From Sclerotiophoma versabilis (Eukaryota > Ascomycota > Dothideomycetes > Pleosporales > Didymellaceae), in assembly GCA_012274445.1 (NCBI GenBank), contig JAAROD010000015.1, forward strand, positions 620,001 to 684,000: DNA of 64,000 nucleotides. Reading direction: 5' to 3'. The translations under genes and the position numbers were made by a program. The notes beneath the pieces were generated by a model. The model did no database searches. It was not told the DNA's origin and saw only the letters and a program-made list of their open reading frames with translations. Shown here piece after piece: positions 53,616 through 64,000 of the stretch. Numbering within the stretch: the first letter of the stretch is position 1; the number at the start of each line of letters is the position of its first letter.

Positions 53616-54321
53616 ATGGAACCAATCAACAGTACGGTCCATGAATAGTTCTTTGTTGATTTAGAGCTGTTGCAGCCAAAACAGGGCAAAAATGTACATA
53701 CATTCGTACCCTGAATTTGGGCTACCAAGTAGGCCTTCTCTGCTGTGTGACAAGAGCTAATTGGTAACAGTGCCGTCCCTCGAGCGGATTAAGGAATTAT
53801 CGACTTCGCGCGAAGAGGACATCCGTGAATGGAACGAATTCATAGAACAGTGGGAACAACAAGCTCTACAACGAACACGTATCCTGGCGGAGATCCACCA
53901 AGAACCTGCAACCAAAAGTTTACAAGCGTACCTGCAACGACTTAAAAGTGGCCCTGACAAAGTAGACAACAATGGCAATCCTGTATGGAGTTCGGATACT
54001 TTCATTGAAGGTGTCAGGCGCTTCGCCGAGCTGTTAGGATGTCAGAGAGCTCAGTATTACGACAACCTACTTAAAGGCCTGCATTATCCGCATACGTTTT
54101 GCGCGCAGTGGGTGCGGTCATATCCTTCACTACCCAGCCCGATGTGGCACGATCATTTCAAATGGCACTGTCCCCCTGGATGGCTCAGCCATATCGTTAA
54201 ACCTAACAATGCCTGGGTTCTGTTGTACAACGGAACTGACTCCTTCAGTCAAGCTCTGAATGAGTTGATCCTTGGGCCAACTACTGTGGATTGCGGCATG
54301 TGTTCTGCTATTGTATTGTGA
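53616..54321 (+). CDS. Unknown fungal protein with an LTR-invaded intron
   Basis: The long frame at 53771-54321 has no ATG and begins right after the solo LTR. A 16-base first exon (53616-53631, MEPIN) with a GTACGG donor joins to the acceptor TAACAG at 53770, creating MEPINMPSLERIKELS in frame. The intron is 139 bp; minus the LTR and one duplication it would be 49 bp, normal here. The protein has a charged helical start, then FAELLGCQRAQYYDNLL, WHDHFKWHCPPGW and a GPTTVDCGMC motif near the end whose Cys could be catalytic, as in cysteine peptidase or transglutaminase-like folds (speculative). The TGA at 54319 is followed in frame by FGIRYTFGDDLCDRLF, so it is probably a premature stop (TGG-to-TGA) and the gene may be a pseudogene. 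Confidence 0.5.
53668..53752. mobile_element. Solo terminal repeat of the TRIM family, 85 bp
   Basis: TGTTGCAG...TGTGTGACA flanked by AGAGC on both sides (53663-53667, 53753-53757). It is the unmutated version of the 86-bp repeats at 33113 and 40440; the differences are mainly C-to-T and G-to-A on the RIP side. It lies inside the inferred intron 53632-53770. Confidence 0.8.
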
Positions 54322-54615
54322 TTTGGAATCCGCTATACTTTCGGAGATGATTTGTGCGACAGGCTGTTTCCATTCATCAAGCAATTTTGAACATTCACGT
54401 CGCAACCCACCAACCAGCAATCGACCGTTATGGAGAGGAGCGATCTGGGAATAGTACCAACAACGTTCAAGGACGTCCTAGCCTGTGAGCAGACCATCTC
54501 TGCCACCCCAACCTCGTACGTCTATCCTTTTTGCTTCCAAAATGCGTCGCTCATGCGTGGCAGAAAGACTCCTTCGACGCCTCAAGACATCGCCGCTTCG
54601 GACGCTGCCATCACA

Positions 54616-54861
54616 ATGGACGACTGTTCTCCGAGCACAAAATCCCTAACCCTTGCAACTACCCCTGCAGACACATTTGGGGAGCAAAGACCGTCACCCC
54701 ACGCTTTGGAGAATGTGGAAGGGGCTGAATACCCGTTGCTTGGGCTCAAAGTCATAACCGAATTCGTTAATTTGCCACGAGAGATTCGGGACGCAATCTA
54801 CAAATATGTCATCGCTAGCTCTGATAGCAATGTCTATAACCGGTGGCGAGGACGTGGTTGA
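54616..54861 (+). pseudogene. Fragment with a fungal F-box-like motif
   Basis: ATG at 54616 (MDDCSPSTKSL); after 50 residues comes VNLPREIRDAIYKYVI, the N-terminal F-box-like motif common in Pleosporales hypothetical proteins. The frame then ends at 54861, but a different frame from about 54806 continues coding-like to 55084 (VEALIHAVDDFHKVRDVAV), which suggests a frameshift or an unplaced intron. Probably a broken or truncated gene. Confidence 0.35.
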
Positions 54862-55261
54862 AGCACTTATCCACGCAGTGGACGACTTCCATAAGGTTCG
54901 TGATGTAGCAGTATCAATCATGCTAAGGAATACCGCGGACATAAAGCTACTAGAACTCCTACAGAAAAGATTAGAGCTATGCACCACTCTTCAGACGTAT
55001 AGAATATATACTCACGTCTTCCCTATTGGTCGAGCCTATCGGGAGAGCACAGATCTGTATCGCGGACAGAGTATTCATGTTTGAGTAGAGCGGATAATGT
55101 TCGAAGCAAGGTTACAATGGAAGGCAAGGGTGATAGATAGCGAACAATGGAACCCCGAGTACCTTGTATGGCGGGTGTACGGCGAAGACTAAACAAAGCT
55201 GATCAAGACGCATATTACTTGATCCTGATGCTAAAAAATCGCGACTGTAGACACGAACTTC

Positions 55262-55767
55262 TCAATCAAGCGAGTGGCGGGTACATTCTAGTATCTTGAA
55301 TACTATGCTGGACTGAACGCTTCGCACAGCTTCCAGCAGCGGTGTATTGCCAGATCCGTCTTTTTCATTAGGATCTGCTCCCTTATCAAGCATCTTGATC
55401 GCTACACTATACTGACCGCTTCGCACAGCTTCCAGCAGCGGCGTCTGATGGACTTGTACTAATCGGCAGTCGGCGTCCATAGCGAGAGTGCCGTCGGTCG
55501 CAGCAATGTCATCGTTGGTTCTATTGAGTTCCAGATTAGCCTCGATATATAGTCACACCAGGAATGCACGACGCACGAGACTGGCGAGCCAGGCGGTGTC
55601 AATTCGACGTCCGTCTCCAAATCGCTTTCATCCGACTCGCATACAGCTGTCGCGTTTGCAGGTGGAGGTTCTAACGAATGCGCATCAAGAGCAACTGGGT
55701 CCTGTGTGGACTGCTGAACACTTTTGACAAGATCGAGGTAAGCCTGCGAGGGCGCACTTTCATTCAT
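55262..55767 (-). CDS. Small ankyrin-repeat protein, about 149 aa
   Basis: ATG at 55767 (MNESAPSQAYLDLV). An intron of about 56 bp with a GTGCGT donor and CAATAG acceptor (about 55528-55583) joins PGSPVS to TNDDIAATDGTLAMDADC. The C-terminal part has two ankyrin units, each beginning TPLLEAVRS (QTPLLEAVRSGQYSVAIKML and NTPLLEAVRSVQSSIVFKIL), with GADPNEKDGSGN between. The two units share about 25 identical bases, so they duplicated recently. Ankyrin stretches this short are usually fragments or protein-binding modules; no partner can be inferred. Confidence 0.45.
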
Positions 55768-56634
55768 CGTTTTCTGAGATCGAAAACAGAATGATGTTAG
55801 AGGGAAAGGTACGAAGAACGTGGCTGACATGAATGATTGTGATATGATTAATACGATAGCGCGCGGCAATTAACGCGGTATGATTGGAGTAGCACAGGTC
55901 CAATTAATGCTGCTTACTAAGGCTGACACAACACAGGCTTTGTTGCGAAGCTGGTAATTACACCCTGAGCATGTTAGCAGCAACACGGGAATGCATGAAA
56001 TGCTGCAAGGGGCCAGACTCAGCACAGAAATCTTCTACTTTCCCTACATTCCATGCTATTCACTCCCCATACTTTGAAGTCAATTGGCAGAATGGAGAAC
56101 GGCAGTTCGTATTACCCGAGTGCGTTCCTATCGCGTTGCGTGGCTGTGCCTCGCTCCCCTACATTGGTGCTGCGTCGCTTGCGCTTGTTTGCACGGCTTC
56201 GCTGCAACTGTGGCGTCGTACCCGCAAGCGATGTAGTCACTGACTGCGTGCGGCTGCAACCAGCGTACAAAGGAGTGCGCGTCAGTACTGTCTGGGCTCT
56301 AGCGTTAATTATACTCTGGTCGGTTTCAATACGTTTAGTAGCGTGATGTTGTCTGCCGTAACATTCAAGGAGACAGGCGAGCCACGAGCTGAACATCAAT
56401 CCGATGAGTGACAGATCTTTGGCTGGAACCGGTTCTTTGATCAAGCTAGTTACAAGCTTCCCGAACTCCTCTCATCTTCAACCATGTCCAAGCTGAACCG
56501 TTACGCGCCGGACCTACATATGAGCTCTCCACCGACGGTAGCAAAGAGGCCAGTACCATCGTCTCTTTGCTCACCGTCTAGTACTACTATTAGTCACTGC
56601 TATCACCCGCAACAGCAGGCTATGCTTACCCAAT
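55768..56634. other. No gene recognised
   Basis: About 0.87 kb of normal composition with only short overlapping frames (for example 55971-56346 on the plus strand) that resemble nothing I know and lack supporting signals. Confidence 0.4.
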
Positions 56635-57055
56635 CTAATCGCTGACAGCTTCAAGGAGGCTGTTGGGGTCAAACAGTCGCACTGAAGGTTCAGCTCTGTA
56701 AGCAAGCAGTCGTTGCAAGTCTGTAAAGCGTCGGCGCCACTACTCCTTGGTTAGAACGAAGAAGACAGTAGTCCAAAGCACCTTACCCTGTTACAAATGC
56801 TAACTCACCAGACGAGTTCTCAATGCATCTATTAAGATCTACACTGGCTTTCTCTGGGCCAAACCCTTGGGCGCAAAATGCTGTTACATTGCTGCCCACT
56901 AGCTTGAATTCGAAGCACTGGTCGCGCACAGGTAGCAGTTGTTCGAACGGAATGGCTGCATCGTTCATGCGACCCTGAATAGAAGCAGTCAAAGCGACGG
57001 GAGAAACACAAAGAGCGTTCAGTGCTTTTGCAATCGTTGCTCGTCGAAAATACAT
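56635..57055 (-). CDS. Possible CVNH (cyanovirin-N-like) lectin, small secreted protein
   Basis: ATG at 57055 opens MYFRRATIAKALNALCVSPVALTASIQG, a weak signal-like start. The segment CFEFKLVGSNVTAFC followed by SVDLNRCIENSSGEL matches the first half of the CVNH fold (the xDLNxCIxNxxGxL motif). A consensus donor (GTGAGT at 56808) with a CTAAC branch point and acceptor at 56721 gives a short tail ending at 56635. In another frame the downstream DNA reads TCNDCLLTELNLQCDC, the pattern expected of the second CVNH half. So either the gene has a one-base indel or I have the splice wrong. CVNH proteins bind mannose-type glycans. Confidence 0.4.
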
Positions 57056-57206
57056 GTTTTTGGTAAGAATGGGAAATCCTGAAGCTGCTACGCCTGCTTG
57101 CGTGCATGTAGCCTGGTAGGTGCATAGCCCGGAAGCAGGCCGTTCGCGCCATCATTTGCCTTGAAGTGCAGCGCAACACATGGCCTCTTTTTGCGCCATC
57201 TAACTT

Positions 57207-57445
57207 CTTTTGGCGGCTGGCCTCCTTCTGACGGCTGGCCTCTCTCTTGCGGCTGGCCTCTCTCTTGCGGCTGGCCTCTCTCTTGCGGCTGGCCTCTCTC
57301 TTGCAGCTGGCCTCTCTCTTGCGGCTAGCCTCTCTCTTGTAGCTAGCCTCTCTCTTGCAGCTAGCCTCTCTCTTGCAGCTAGCCTCTCTCTTGTAGCTAG
57401 CCTCTCTCTTACAGCTAGCCTTCTTCTAATATCTACCTTTCTCTT
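57207..57445. repeat. 18-bp tandem repeat array, mutated towards its right end
   Basis: About 12 units of GCGGCTGGCCTCTCTCTT. The left units are GCGGCTGGCC. Going right they become GCAGCTGGCC, GCGGCTAGCC, GTAGCTAGCC and ACAGCTAGCC, and then degrade (TAATATCTACC). Its open frame encodes only a GLSLAA hexapeptide repeat and is not taken as a gene. Confidence 0.85.
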
Positions 57446-57505
57446 ACTACCTAGCTTCTAGGGGCCTAGTTCCTAGATATTACAGCCTAGAATATAGCTA
57501 ACGTA

Positions 57506-59367
57506 CCTCACGGGCGAGCGGTGCACACGGGCGAGCGGCGCGCTTTTGCTAAGACCACACCAAAACACTACTTCTCTACCAATGCCTCAACAACAGCGCC
57601 AGCTAGACGCGTCAAAAGAAGCTCAGATACAGCTTGCAGTTTAAGCTCTCAGAATCAACCCTAAGCTCTCTATAAAACGCGCTGTAGCTATCTATAACAT
57701 CTCTGAAACTACACTACGCAAACAACGTGCTAGACAACCTTTACACGCTGATACTATAGCTAACTTACAGAACCTAACCAATACTAAGGAGCAGGTAATT
57801 GTTAAGCACATACTTGAGCTAGTTGCGTAAGGATTTCCCCCTTAGCTTGTAGCTATAGCTAATATAGCTAATTCTTTGCGCGCTAAGCAGCTGCACAGTC
57901 TAGGCTATGTTAGCCTAAACTAGCCTAGTACGTTTATTAAGCGCTAACTAGAGCTTATAATAAAGTTTAATTAAAAGTATAACTATAAGAGAGCCCTCTA
58001 CAAGAATCCTAAGATAATCTAGAGCTAGTTTAGTCTAGTAGCTAATATTAAAGCTAAGTATAGTATTTAGAATAATAATACCTATAACTTTAATAAGGCT
58101 AGCTTTATAATAGGTATTATATTAATAGAGGTAGTTATAATAGCTTTAGAGTAATAAGAATAGCTAAAGGCAGTCTAGCTAGGTAATAGAGAGTAGATAA
58201 TAGTTATATAGAGTGTTAATGCTAAAGGTTAGGCTATTCTACTCTTTATTATCTTTAAGGTGTGCTACTACCTCTCTTTCTAGTATAAAGAGGGGGATCT
58301 ACTATAGAATTAGAAAATTAGAGTTTCTAATAATAGCTAGACTACTAATAAGCTTAGTCTAGACTAGCTAAAGCACTTTAACGTATATATAAAGGAGCAT
58401 ACTATTAGTACTTACTATCTACTAGTTATTAATAGCTATAAGAGCTATAACTTACTTATATTCTAGTAATACTATAAGAATAATAAGATTATTACTACCT
58501 ATATACCTTCTTACTTATTATACCTCTTATAGCCTCTTAATATAGGTTATTTTACTTCTTTAAAGAAGGCGTACAGGTGCTAAGCTAAAACCCTTATCTA
58601 TAACTAGATTAACTATATTATAAAGGTTAAGTTTCTACTATACTTTATAGTAGCCTTTAAGGCTTTATTTACCTCTAGTAATATTTAAGAAAAGTTCTAA
58701 GAGGCTAAACTTATTCTATTTAACCTAGAATAGGTTATATTAACTTTTAATATAAAGCTACATACTCTATTACTATAACTACCTAATAATAATACCCTCT
58801 AGTAGTTATAAACCTCTAGTAATTCTCTAGAACTTAGGTTATAATTAATACTTATAAAGATAAGAATTTAGAGGTATATAGATAGCTTACCTACCTCTAT
58901 AGTTAAGGTATTTAAAAAGGTCTTAAAAAGAGTAGTAATAATTATATATAAGCTAGTATTAGTATAATAGAAGATTACTAAGCTTTAAGTAGTAAATAAG
59001 GCTACTTTATACTAGAAATTATATAAGAAAAAGTAAATTAAAGTAGAAAAGACTCTTATAGTTAAAGAGAGCTAGTAAATAACTACTCTTAAGAAGTTTA
59101 GAGTATATAGTAATAGTAAGAAGTAGAAGAAGAGAGTATATACTAAAGAGGCTAAGTTCTTCTAATAATACTATAGATAGTATAAAGAGACTAGGTATAA
59201 TACGTAAATATATAAGAATAAAGTAAAAGAGGTTTCTAAGTAATATTAGAGATTATTCTGCTCTATATAGTATTAGAGTAGGTTATTATAGGCTATAATA
59301 GAGTAGGTTTTAGTATAGTCTTAGTAAAAGTATACTACTTACCTATATATACTACTTACCTATAAGG
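57506..59367 (+). mobile_element. Fot1/pogo transposon (first family, copy 2), half mutated
   Basis: 1862 bp between TA dinucleotides. The left inverted repeat (CCTCACGGGCGAGCGGTGCA) is unmutated, the right one (ACTTACCTATAAGG) fully RIP-altered. Same family as 2813-4668 and 61636-63491 but in the opposite orientation. Mutation rises sharply between about 57840 and 57960. Confidence 0.9.
57582..59250 (+). pseudogene. Fot1/pogo transposase, RIP-mutated
   Basis: MPQQQRQLDASKEAQIQLAV starts a psq/CENP-B-type helix-turn-helix region (INPKLSIKRAVAIYNISETTL, TTLRKQRARQPL). Stops begin at codon 21 (CAA/CAG-to-TAA type). Further on, SLGYVSLN and NTYNFNKASFIIGI (for DTYNFDEAGFMMG) mark the DDE transposase. 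Not translatable. Confidence 0.85.
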
Positions 59368-61635
59368 TATATTAACTTTCTATAATAATTAGAGTTTATC
59401 TTAAGTATATTTTTTTAAATTAGGATATAATAACTAAGCTTACCTAACCTCTACCTACGCTAGTGCTACCTCTACCTAACTCCTAACTACGCTAGTGCTA
59501 CTCTAACCTAACCTCTACCTATGCTAGTGCTACCTCTACCTAACTCCTACCTACGCTAGTGCTACCCTAACCTAACCTATACCTACGCTAGAGGTACTTT
59601 AACCTAACCTATACCTATAGCCTATACAACTCTAACCTAACCTCTATCTAATATTAGGTACTCTAAATCTATTTACTAGCCTAAGCTATAGTATATTACT
59701 AGAATATAGTTATATCTTATTTAAGAGCCTAGAGTATAAGCTATATCTAAGCTTTTATTATTACGTCTAAATAATATTATTAAAAAGATATTAGTATAGA
59801 AAGAGTAGTTTAGTAAGAGCTTAGTAAAAGTAATTCTCTTACTTATTAATTCTTTTACCTATAAGGTATATTAAATAGCTATAAGTATAGAGTATAGAAT
59901 ACTATAAAGAGTATAGAGTAAATTATATATAAGTAGCTACTATTATATAAAACTAGTATATAATAATCTAATATCTAGAATCTTACTATATATAGTACTA
60001 TACCTAATATATATAAGTAACTACTTAGTTAGCTATTTATCTCTTAATATTTAGTATAGTATAGCTATACTTAGTATCTAAATAGTACTATTTCTTATTT
60101 ACTTAGTATTCTTTATTAGGCTATATAATAAATAGTACTATACTATATACTAAATTAATATAGTATTAAATATAATACTATTAGCTTTACTAAGCTTATT
60201 ACTACTATATAAGTACTCTATAGTAGACTATTAATATATATAGTACTAAGAGTAGATACTATTAATATAGAGATAGCTTTAGAAACTATACTATTAATAT
60301 CTAATTATTTTTATAACCTAGGCTAATATATATCTAAGCTTAGCCTACTACTATAGTATTTTAGATTTAAAAAAGAAGTAAAGAATAATAATAAAGTAGA
60401 GTTTAAAAGTAGAATAGTTATTAAAGCTATATATAAAATAAACACTAGTATAACTATAATAGTAGTATTTTTTCTACTACTTTAAAGAACTTAAAAGAAA
60501 AAAGGCTAAAGAAGAGAATTATACTCTTTATAGATATCTAGATATATATAGAAATTATTAAAGCATATAAAGAGTAAATATATCTTACTAAGAGGTATTT
60601 CTTACTTATAGGTAGAGAATATTATTTATACTTTTTAACTAGAAAAGTACCTATTAATAAAGTACTAGAGATTTATCCTAATATAATATTCTTTCTAAAG
60701 TATAGCCTATACTATAAGGTAATAATACTTATTTATAGCTCTATCTAGTTTAAAATATAATTTATAATCTTAAAAAAAAGTTACTAAAGTAAACTATTAT
60801 TTAATTAAAAACTAAAGTAATCTAGTATAAATACTTTATAATTATATCTATTAGTTAAAATTAAACTAGAATCTTATATATAGGTAGTATAGAAATACTT
60901 TAAACTTTATAGAAAGATAAATAACTAATATAGTTAGCTTTAGTCTTCTATTTTTCTTATATTCTATAATAAGAAAGGTATTTTAAAATAGATAATCTTA
61001 TTATACTAGTAGATAATATTTATATTATCTACTATTCTAACTTAATATTTAATATTAGTCTAGAAGTAGTACTCTAATTATAATCTACTATTAGAGAAGA
61101 ACCTTTCTATTCTATTTATATAGAATAGTCTATTATATAGCTCTTTTAAATCTAGCTTTAATTCTTCTATACTAATCTTATACTAACTTTAAGAAGATTC
61201 TTATAGTATTATATAAGAATATATACTTATAAAAAACTATAAGATTAGTTTTTTATAATTAAAGAAAAACTTATATTTATTATTATAAAGTAGAAAGATA
61301 AGTTAGTTTTCTTTTTAATTTCTATTAAGATTAGCTCTTAGAAGTTTTAGATAGATATAGTATTAGACTACCTAGTTAAGCTACTTATTATCTTTAAAGA
61401 TCTTATACTAGAAACTTTTATAGTACTATTTAGTAAGTAGACTAGTATTAAGAATATTTTAGATTAGTATAGTATAGTATAAAGTAAGATTGTTTCTTAT
61501 AGTATTCTATATTTCTATAGAAAGCTAAAGTAAGTAGCTAGAACTTTTTTAGCTTACTATAGTTAAAAGTCTTAAAGGTATTAATATAATACTAATAAGG
61601 TATATATATTAAGTATTTTCTTATCTATTAATATA
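59368..61635. repeat. RIP-mutated DNA between two Fot1/pogo copies
   Basis: About 2.3 kb without CA/TG/CG apart from the minisatellite at its left. No element family can be read. Confidence 0.7.
59455..59646. repeat. 32-bp minisatellite, about six units
   Basis: Units of the form CTACGCTAGTGCTAC followed by CTCTACCTAACTCCTA or CTAACCTAACC; the right units are progressively altered. It contains CCTAACC runs that recall, but are not, the CCCTAA telomere repeat. Confidence 0.65.
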
Positions 61636-63491
61636 CTTTATAGGTAAGTAGTATATATAGGTAAGTAGTATACCTTTACTAAGACTATACTAAAACCTAC
61701 TCTATTATAGCCTATAATAACCTACTCTAATACTATATAGAGTAGAATAACCTCTAATATTACTTAAAAACCTCTTTTACTTTATTCTTATATATTTATA
61801 TATTATACCTAGTCTCTTTATACTATCTATAGTATTATGAGAAGAACTTAGCCTCTTTAGTATATACTCTCTTCTTCTACTTCTTACTATTACTATACGC
61901 TCTAAACTTCTTAAGAGTAGTTATTTACTAGCTCTCTTTAACTATAAGAGTCTTTTCTACTTTAATTTACTTTTTCTTATATAATTTCTAGTATAAAGTA
62001 GCCTTATTTACTACGTAAAGCTTAGTAATCTTCTATTATACTAATACTAGCTTATATATAATTATTACTACTCTTTTTAAGACCTTTCTAAACACCTTAA
62101 CTATAGAAGTAGGTAAGCTATCTATATACCTCTAAATTCTTATCTTTATAAGTATTAATTATAACCTAAGTTCTAGAGAATTACTAGAGGTTTATAACTA
62201 CTAGAGGGTATTATTATTAGGTAGTTATAGTAATAGAGTATGTAGCTTTATATTAAAAGTTAATATAACCTATTCTAGGTTAAATAGAATAAGTTTAGCC
62301 TCTTAGAACTTTTCTTAAATATTACTAGAGGTAAATAAAGCCTTAAAGGCTACTATAAAGTATAGTAGAAACTTAACCTTTATAATATAGTTAATCTAGT
62401 TATAGATAAGGGTTTTAGCTTAGCACCTATACGCCTTCTTTAAAGAAGTAAAATAACCTATATTAAGAGGCTGTAAGAGGTATAATAAGTAAGAAGATAT
62501 ATAGGTAGTAATAGTCTTATTATTCTTATAGTATTACTAGAATATAAGTAAGTTATAGCTCTTATAGCTATTAATAAATAGTAGATAGTAAGTACTAATA
62601 GTATGCTCCTTTATATATATATTAAAGTACTTTAGCTAGTCTAGCCTAAGCTTATTAGTAGTCTAGCTATTATTAAAGTCTTTAATTTTCTAATTCTATA
62701 GTAGGTCCCCCTCTATATACTAGAAAGAGAGGTAGTAGTACACTTTAAAGATAATAAAAGGTAGAATAGCCTAACTTTTAGTATTAACGCTATATATAAC
62801 TATTATCTACTTCTTATTACCTAGCTAGACTACTTTTAGCTATCTTTATTACTTTAAAGCTATAATAACTACTTCTATTAATATAATACCTATTATAAAG
62901 CTAGCCTTATTAAAGTTATAGGTATTATTATTCTAGATACTATACTTAGCTTTAATATTAGCTACTAGACTAAACTAGCTCTAGATTACCTTAGAATTCT
63001 TATAGAGAGCTCTCTTATAGTTATACTTTTAATTAAACTTTATTATAAGCTCTAGTTAGCGCTTAATAAACATACTAGGCTAGTTTAGGCTAATATAGCC
63101 TAAACTATACTTAGTATATAAAGAATTAGCTATATTAGCTATAGCTATAAGCTAAGAGGGAAATTCTTATATAACTAGCTTAAGTATATACTTAATAATT
63201 ACCTACTTCTTAGTATTAGTTAGGTTCTATAAGTTAGCTATAGTATTAGTATATAAAGGTTATTTAGTATATTATTTATATAGTATAGTTTTAAAGATAT
63301 TATAGATAGCTATAGTATATTTTATAAAGAGCTTAGAGTTAATTCTAAGAGCTTAAACTATAAGCTATATTTAAGCTTCTTTTAATATGTCTAGCTAGCA
63401 CTATTATTAAGGTATTAGTAGAGAAGTAGTATTTTAGTATAGTCTTAGTAAAAGCATACTGCTTACCTATATATACTACTTACCTATAAGG
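61636..63491 (-). mobile_element. Fot1/pogo transposon (first family, copy 3), RIP-dead
   Basis: 1856 bp between TA dinucleotides, collinear with 2813-4668, with both inverted repeats RIP-altered (left CTTTATAGGTAAGTAG, right CTTACCTATAAGG). All frames are destroyed. Confidence 0.88.
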
Positions 63492-64000
63492 TATATTATT
63501 ATAGTATTAATATTAATTAGGTATATCTAAATAGTTTAATTACTAGTATTATACCTAAGTATCTCTTTACTACTTATCTATATACTCTATATACTAAATC
63601 TCTTATAGTAGTATAGAGCTAAGAATAAGTTCTTCTACTAAATAGTAACTCTCTTAGTATAGATTATATTAATATTATAGTTTAAAACTATTAGTATATA
63701 TTTATACCTTTAGGTTAATTCTATACCTTTTATATATCTAAAAATAAATACCTTAACTATGTCCTATAGAGCCTCTAAAGCAGCAGCCTAAATATAATTA
63801 ATATAGCTAGAAATAGAATAGTAGAGCCTATTTAGAAGTAGGTTCTAAACTTAAGTAAGAAGCTTATAAACTAGATAAGTAAATAGTAGCTTATAGATAA
63901 GAAGCTTAAAATTATACTAGTATTTTTAGATCTCTTATAGAGTAATAACTAAGTAGTATTAGTATTTATATATAATAAATATATATAATAACTTACTACT
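63492..64000. repeat. RIP-mutated DNA to window end
   Basis: AT-rich, CA/TG-depleted sequence with no legible element. Confidence 0.7.

Noticed and set aside
57210..57461. 83-codon frame encoding GLSLAA repeats
   Set aside because: A by-product of the 18-bp tandem array, whose unit is a multiple of three; no start context or domain.
1..64000. CRISPR array, bacterial operons or rRNA/tRNA genes
   Set aside because: Repeats present are LTRs, inverted repeats and minisatellites; genes are spliced eukaryotic ones. I saw no tRNA cloverleaf or rRNA sequence, though a covariance search was not possible.

Overview
The window looks like a filamentous ascomycete, most probably Dothideomycetes/Pleosporales. 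Introns are about 46-60 bp with GT..AG ends and CTAAC-type branch points, gene families are typically fungal, and the DNA alternates between normal gene-bearing stretches and AT-rich stretches in which CpA/TpG and CpG are almost absent. That depletion is the scar of repeat-induced point mutation (RIP). The species call is inference.

Layout. 1-1.02 kb: a fragment of a STAND-NTPase-like protein. 1.7-2.4 kb: a small gene that runs into the RIP border. About 2-19.7 kb: a RIP-destroyed transposon graveyard (an inverted-oriented Fot1/pogo copy, two wrecked Ty3/Gypsy elements, 190-bp LTR copies, one unmutated solo LTR). 20.6-24.4 kb: two intact genes on the minus strand, a 451-aa unknown and a LysM/hevein-domain secreted protein. 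24.7-41.2 kb: a nested transposon block. 41.5-45.1 kb: a large GH18 'killer-toxin-like' chitinase on the plus strand. 45.2-48.3 kb: a broken J-domain/alpha-beta-hydrolase gene. 49-57 kb: small genes (DEDDh exonuclease, BTB pseudogene, unknown gene with an LTR in its intron, ankyrin gene, CVNH-like gene). 57.2-64 kb: a second RIP block with two more copies of the first Fot1/pogo family.

The nested block can be read layer by layer from its target-site duplications. A RIP-mutated Fot1/pogo element (24694-41177, TA target) was hit by a 6-kb Tad1-like LINE and a 0.83-kb non-autonomous relative at the same 14-bp site. It was also hit by a tiny 467-bp LTR element (86-bp LTRs, ACTTA duplication), which was itself hit by a 6.9-kb chromodomain Gypsy element (GCCTG duplication). 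The LINE and the Gypsy are intact and unmutated, so they are younger than the last RIP episode.

Removing the nested block restores a divergent LysM-protein/chitinase gene pair with only about 0.68 kb between start codons, the usual arrangement of subgroup-C chitinases. The chitinase carries a C-terminal region that resembles NucA/NucB-type nucleases, giving a chitin-binding, chitin-cutting, membrane-segment, nuclease-like order reminiscent of yeast zymocin. This pair plus the neighbouring 451-aa unknown gene is the most interesting candidate system in the window, and its shared promoter has been split by 16.5 kb of transposons.
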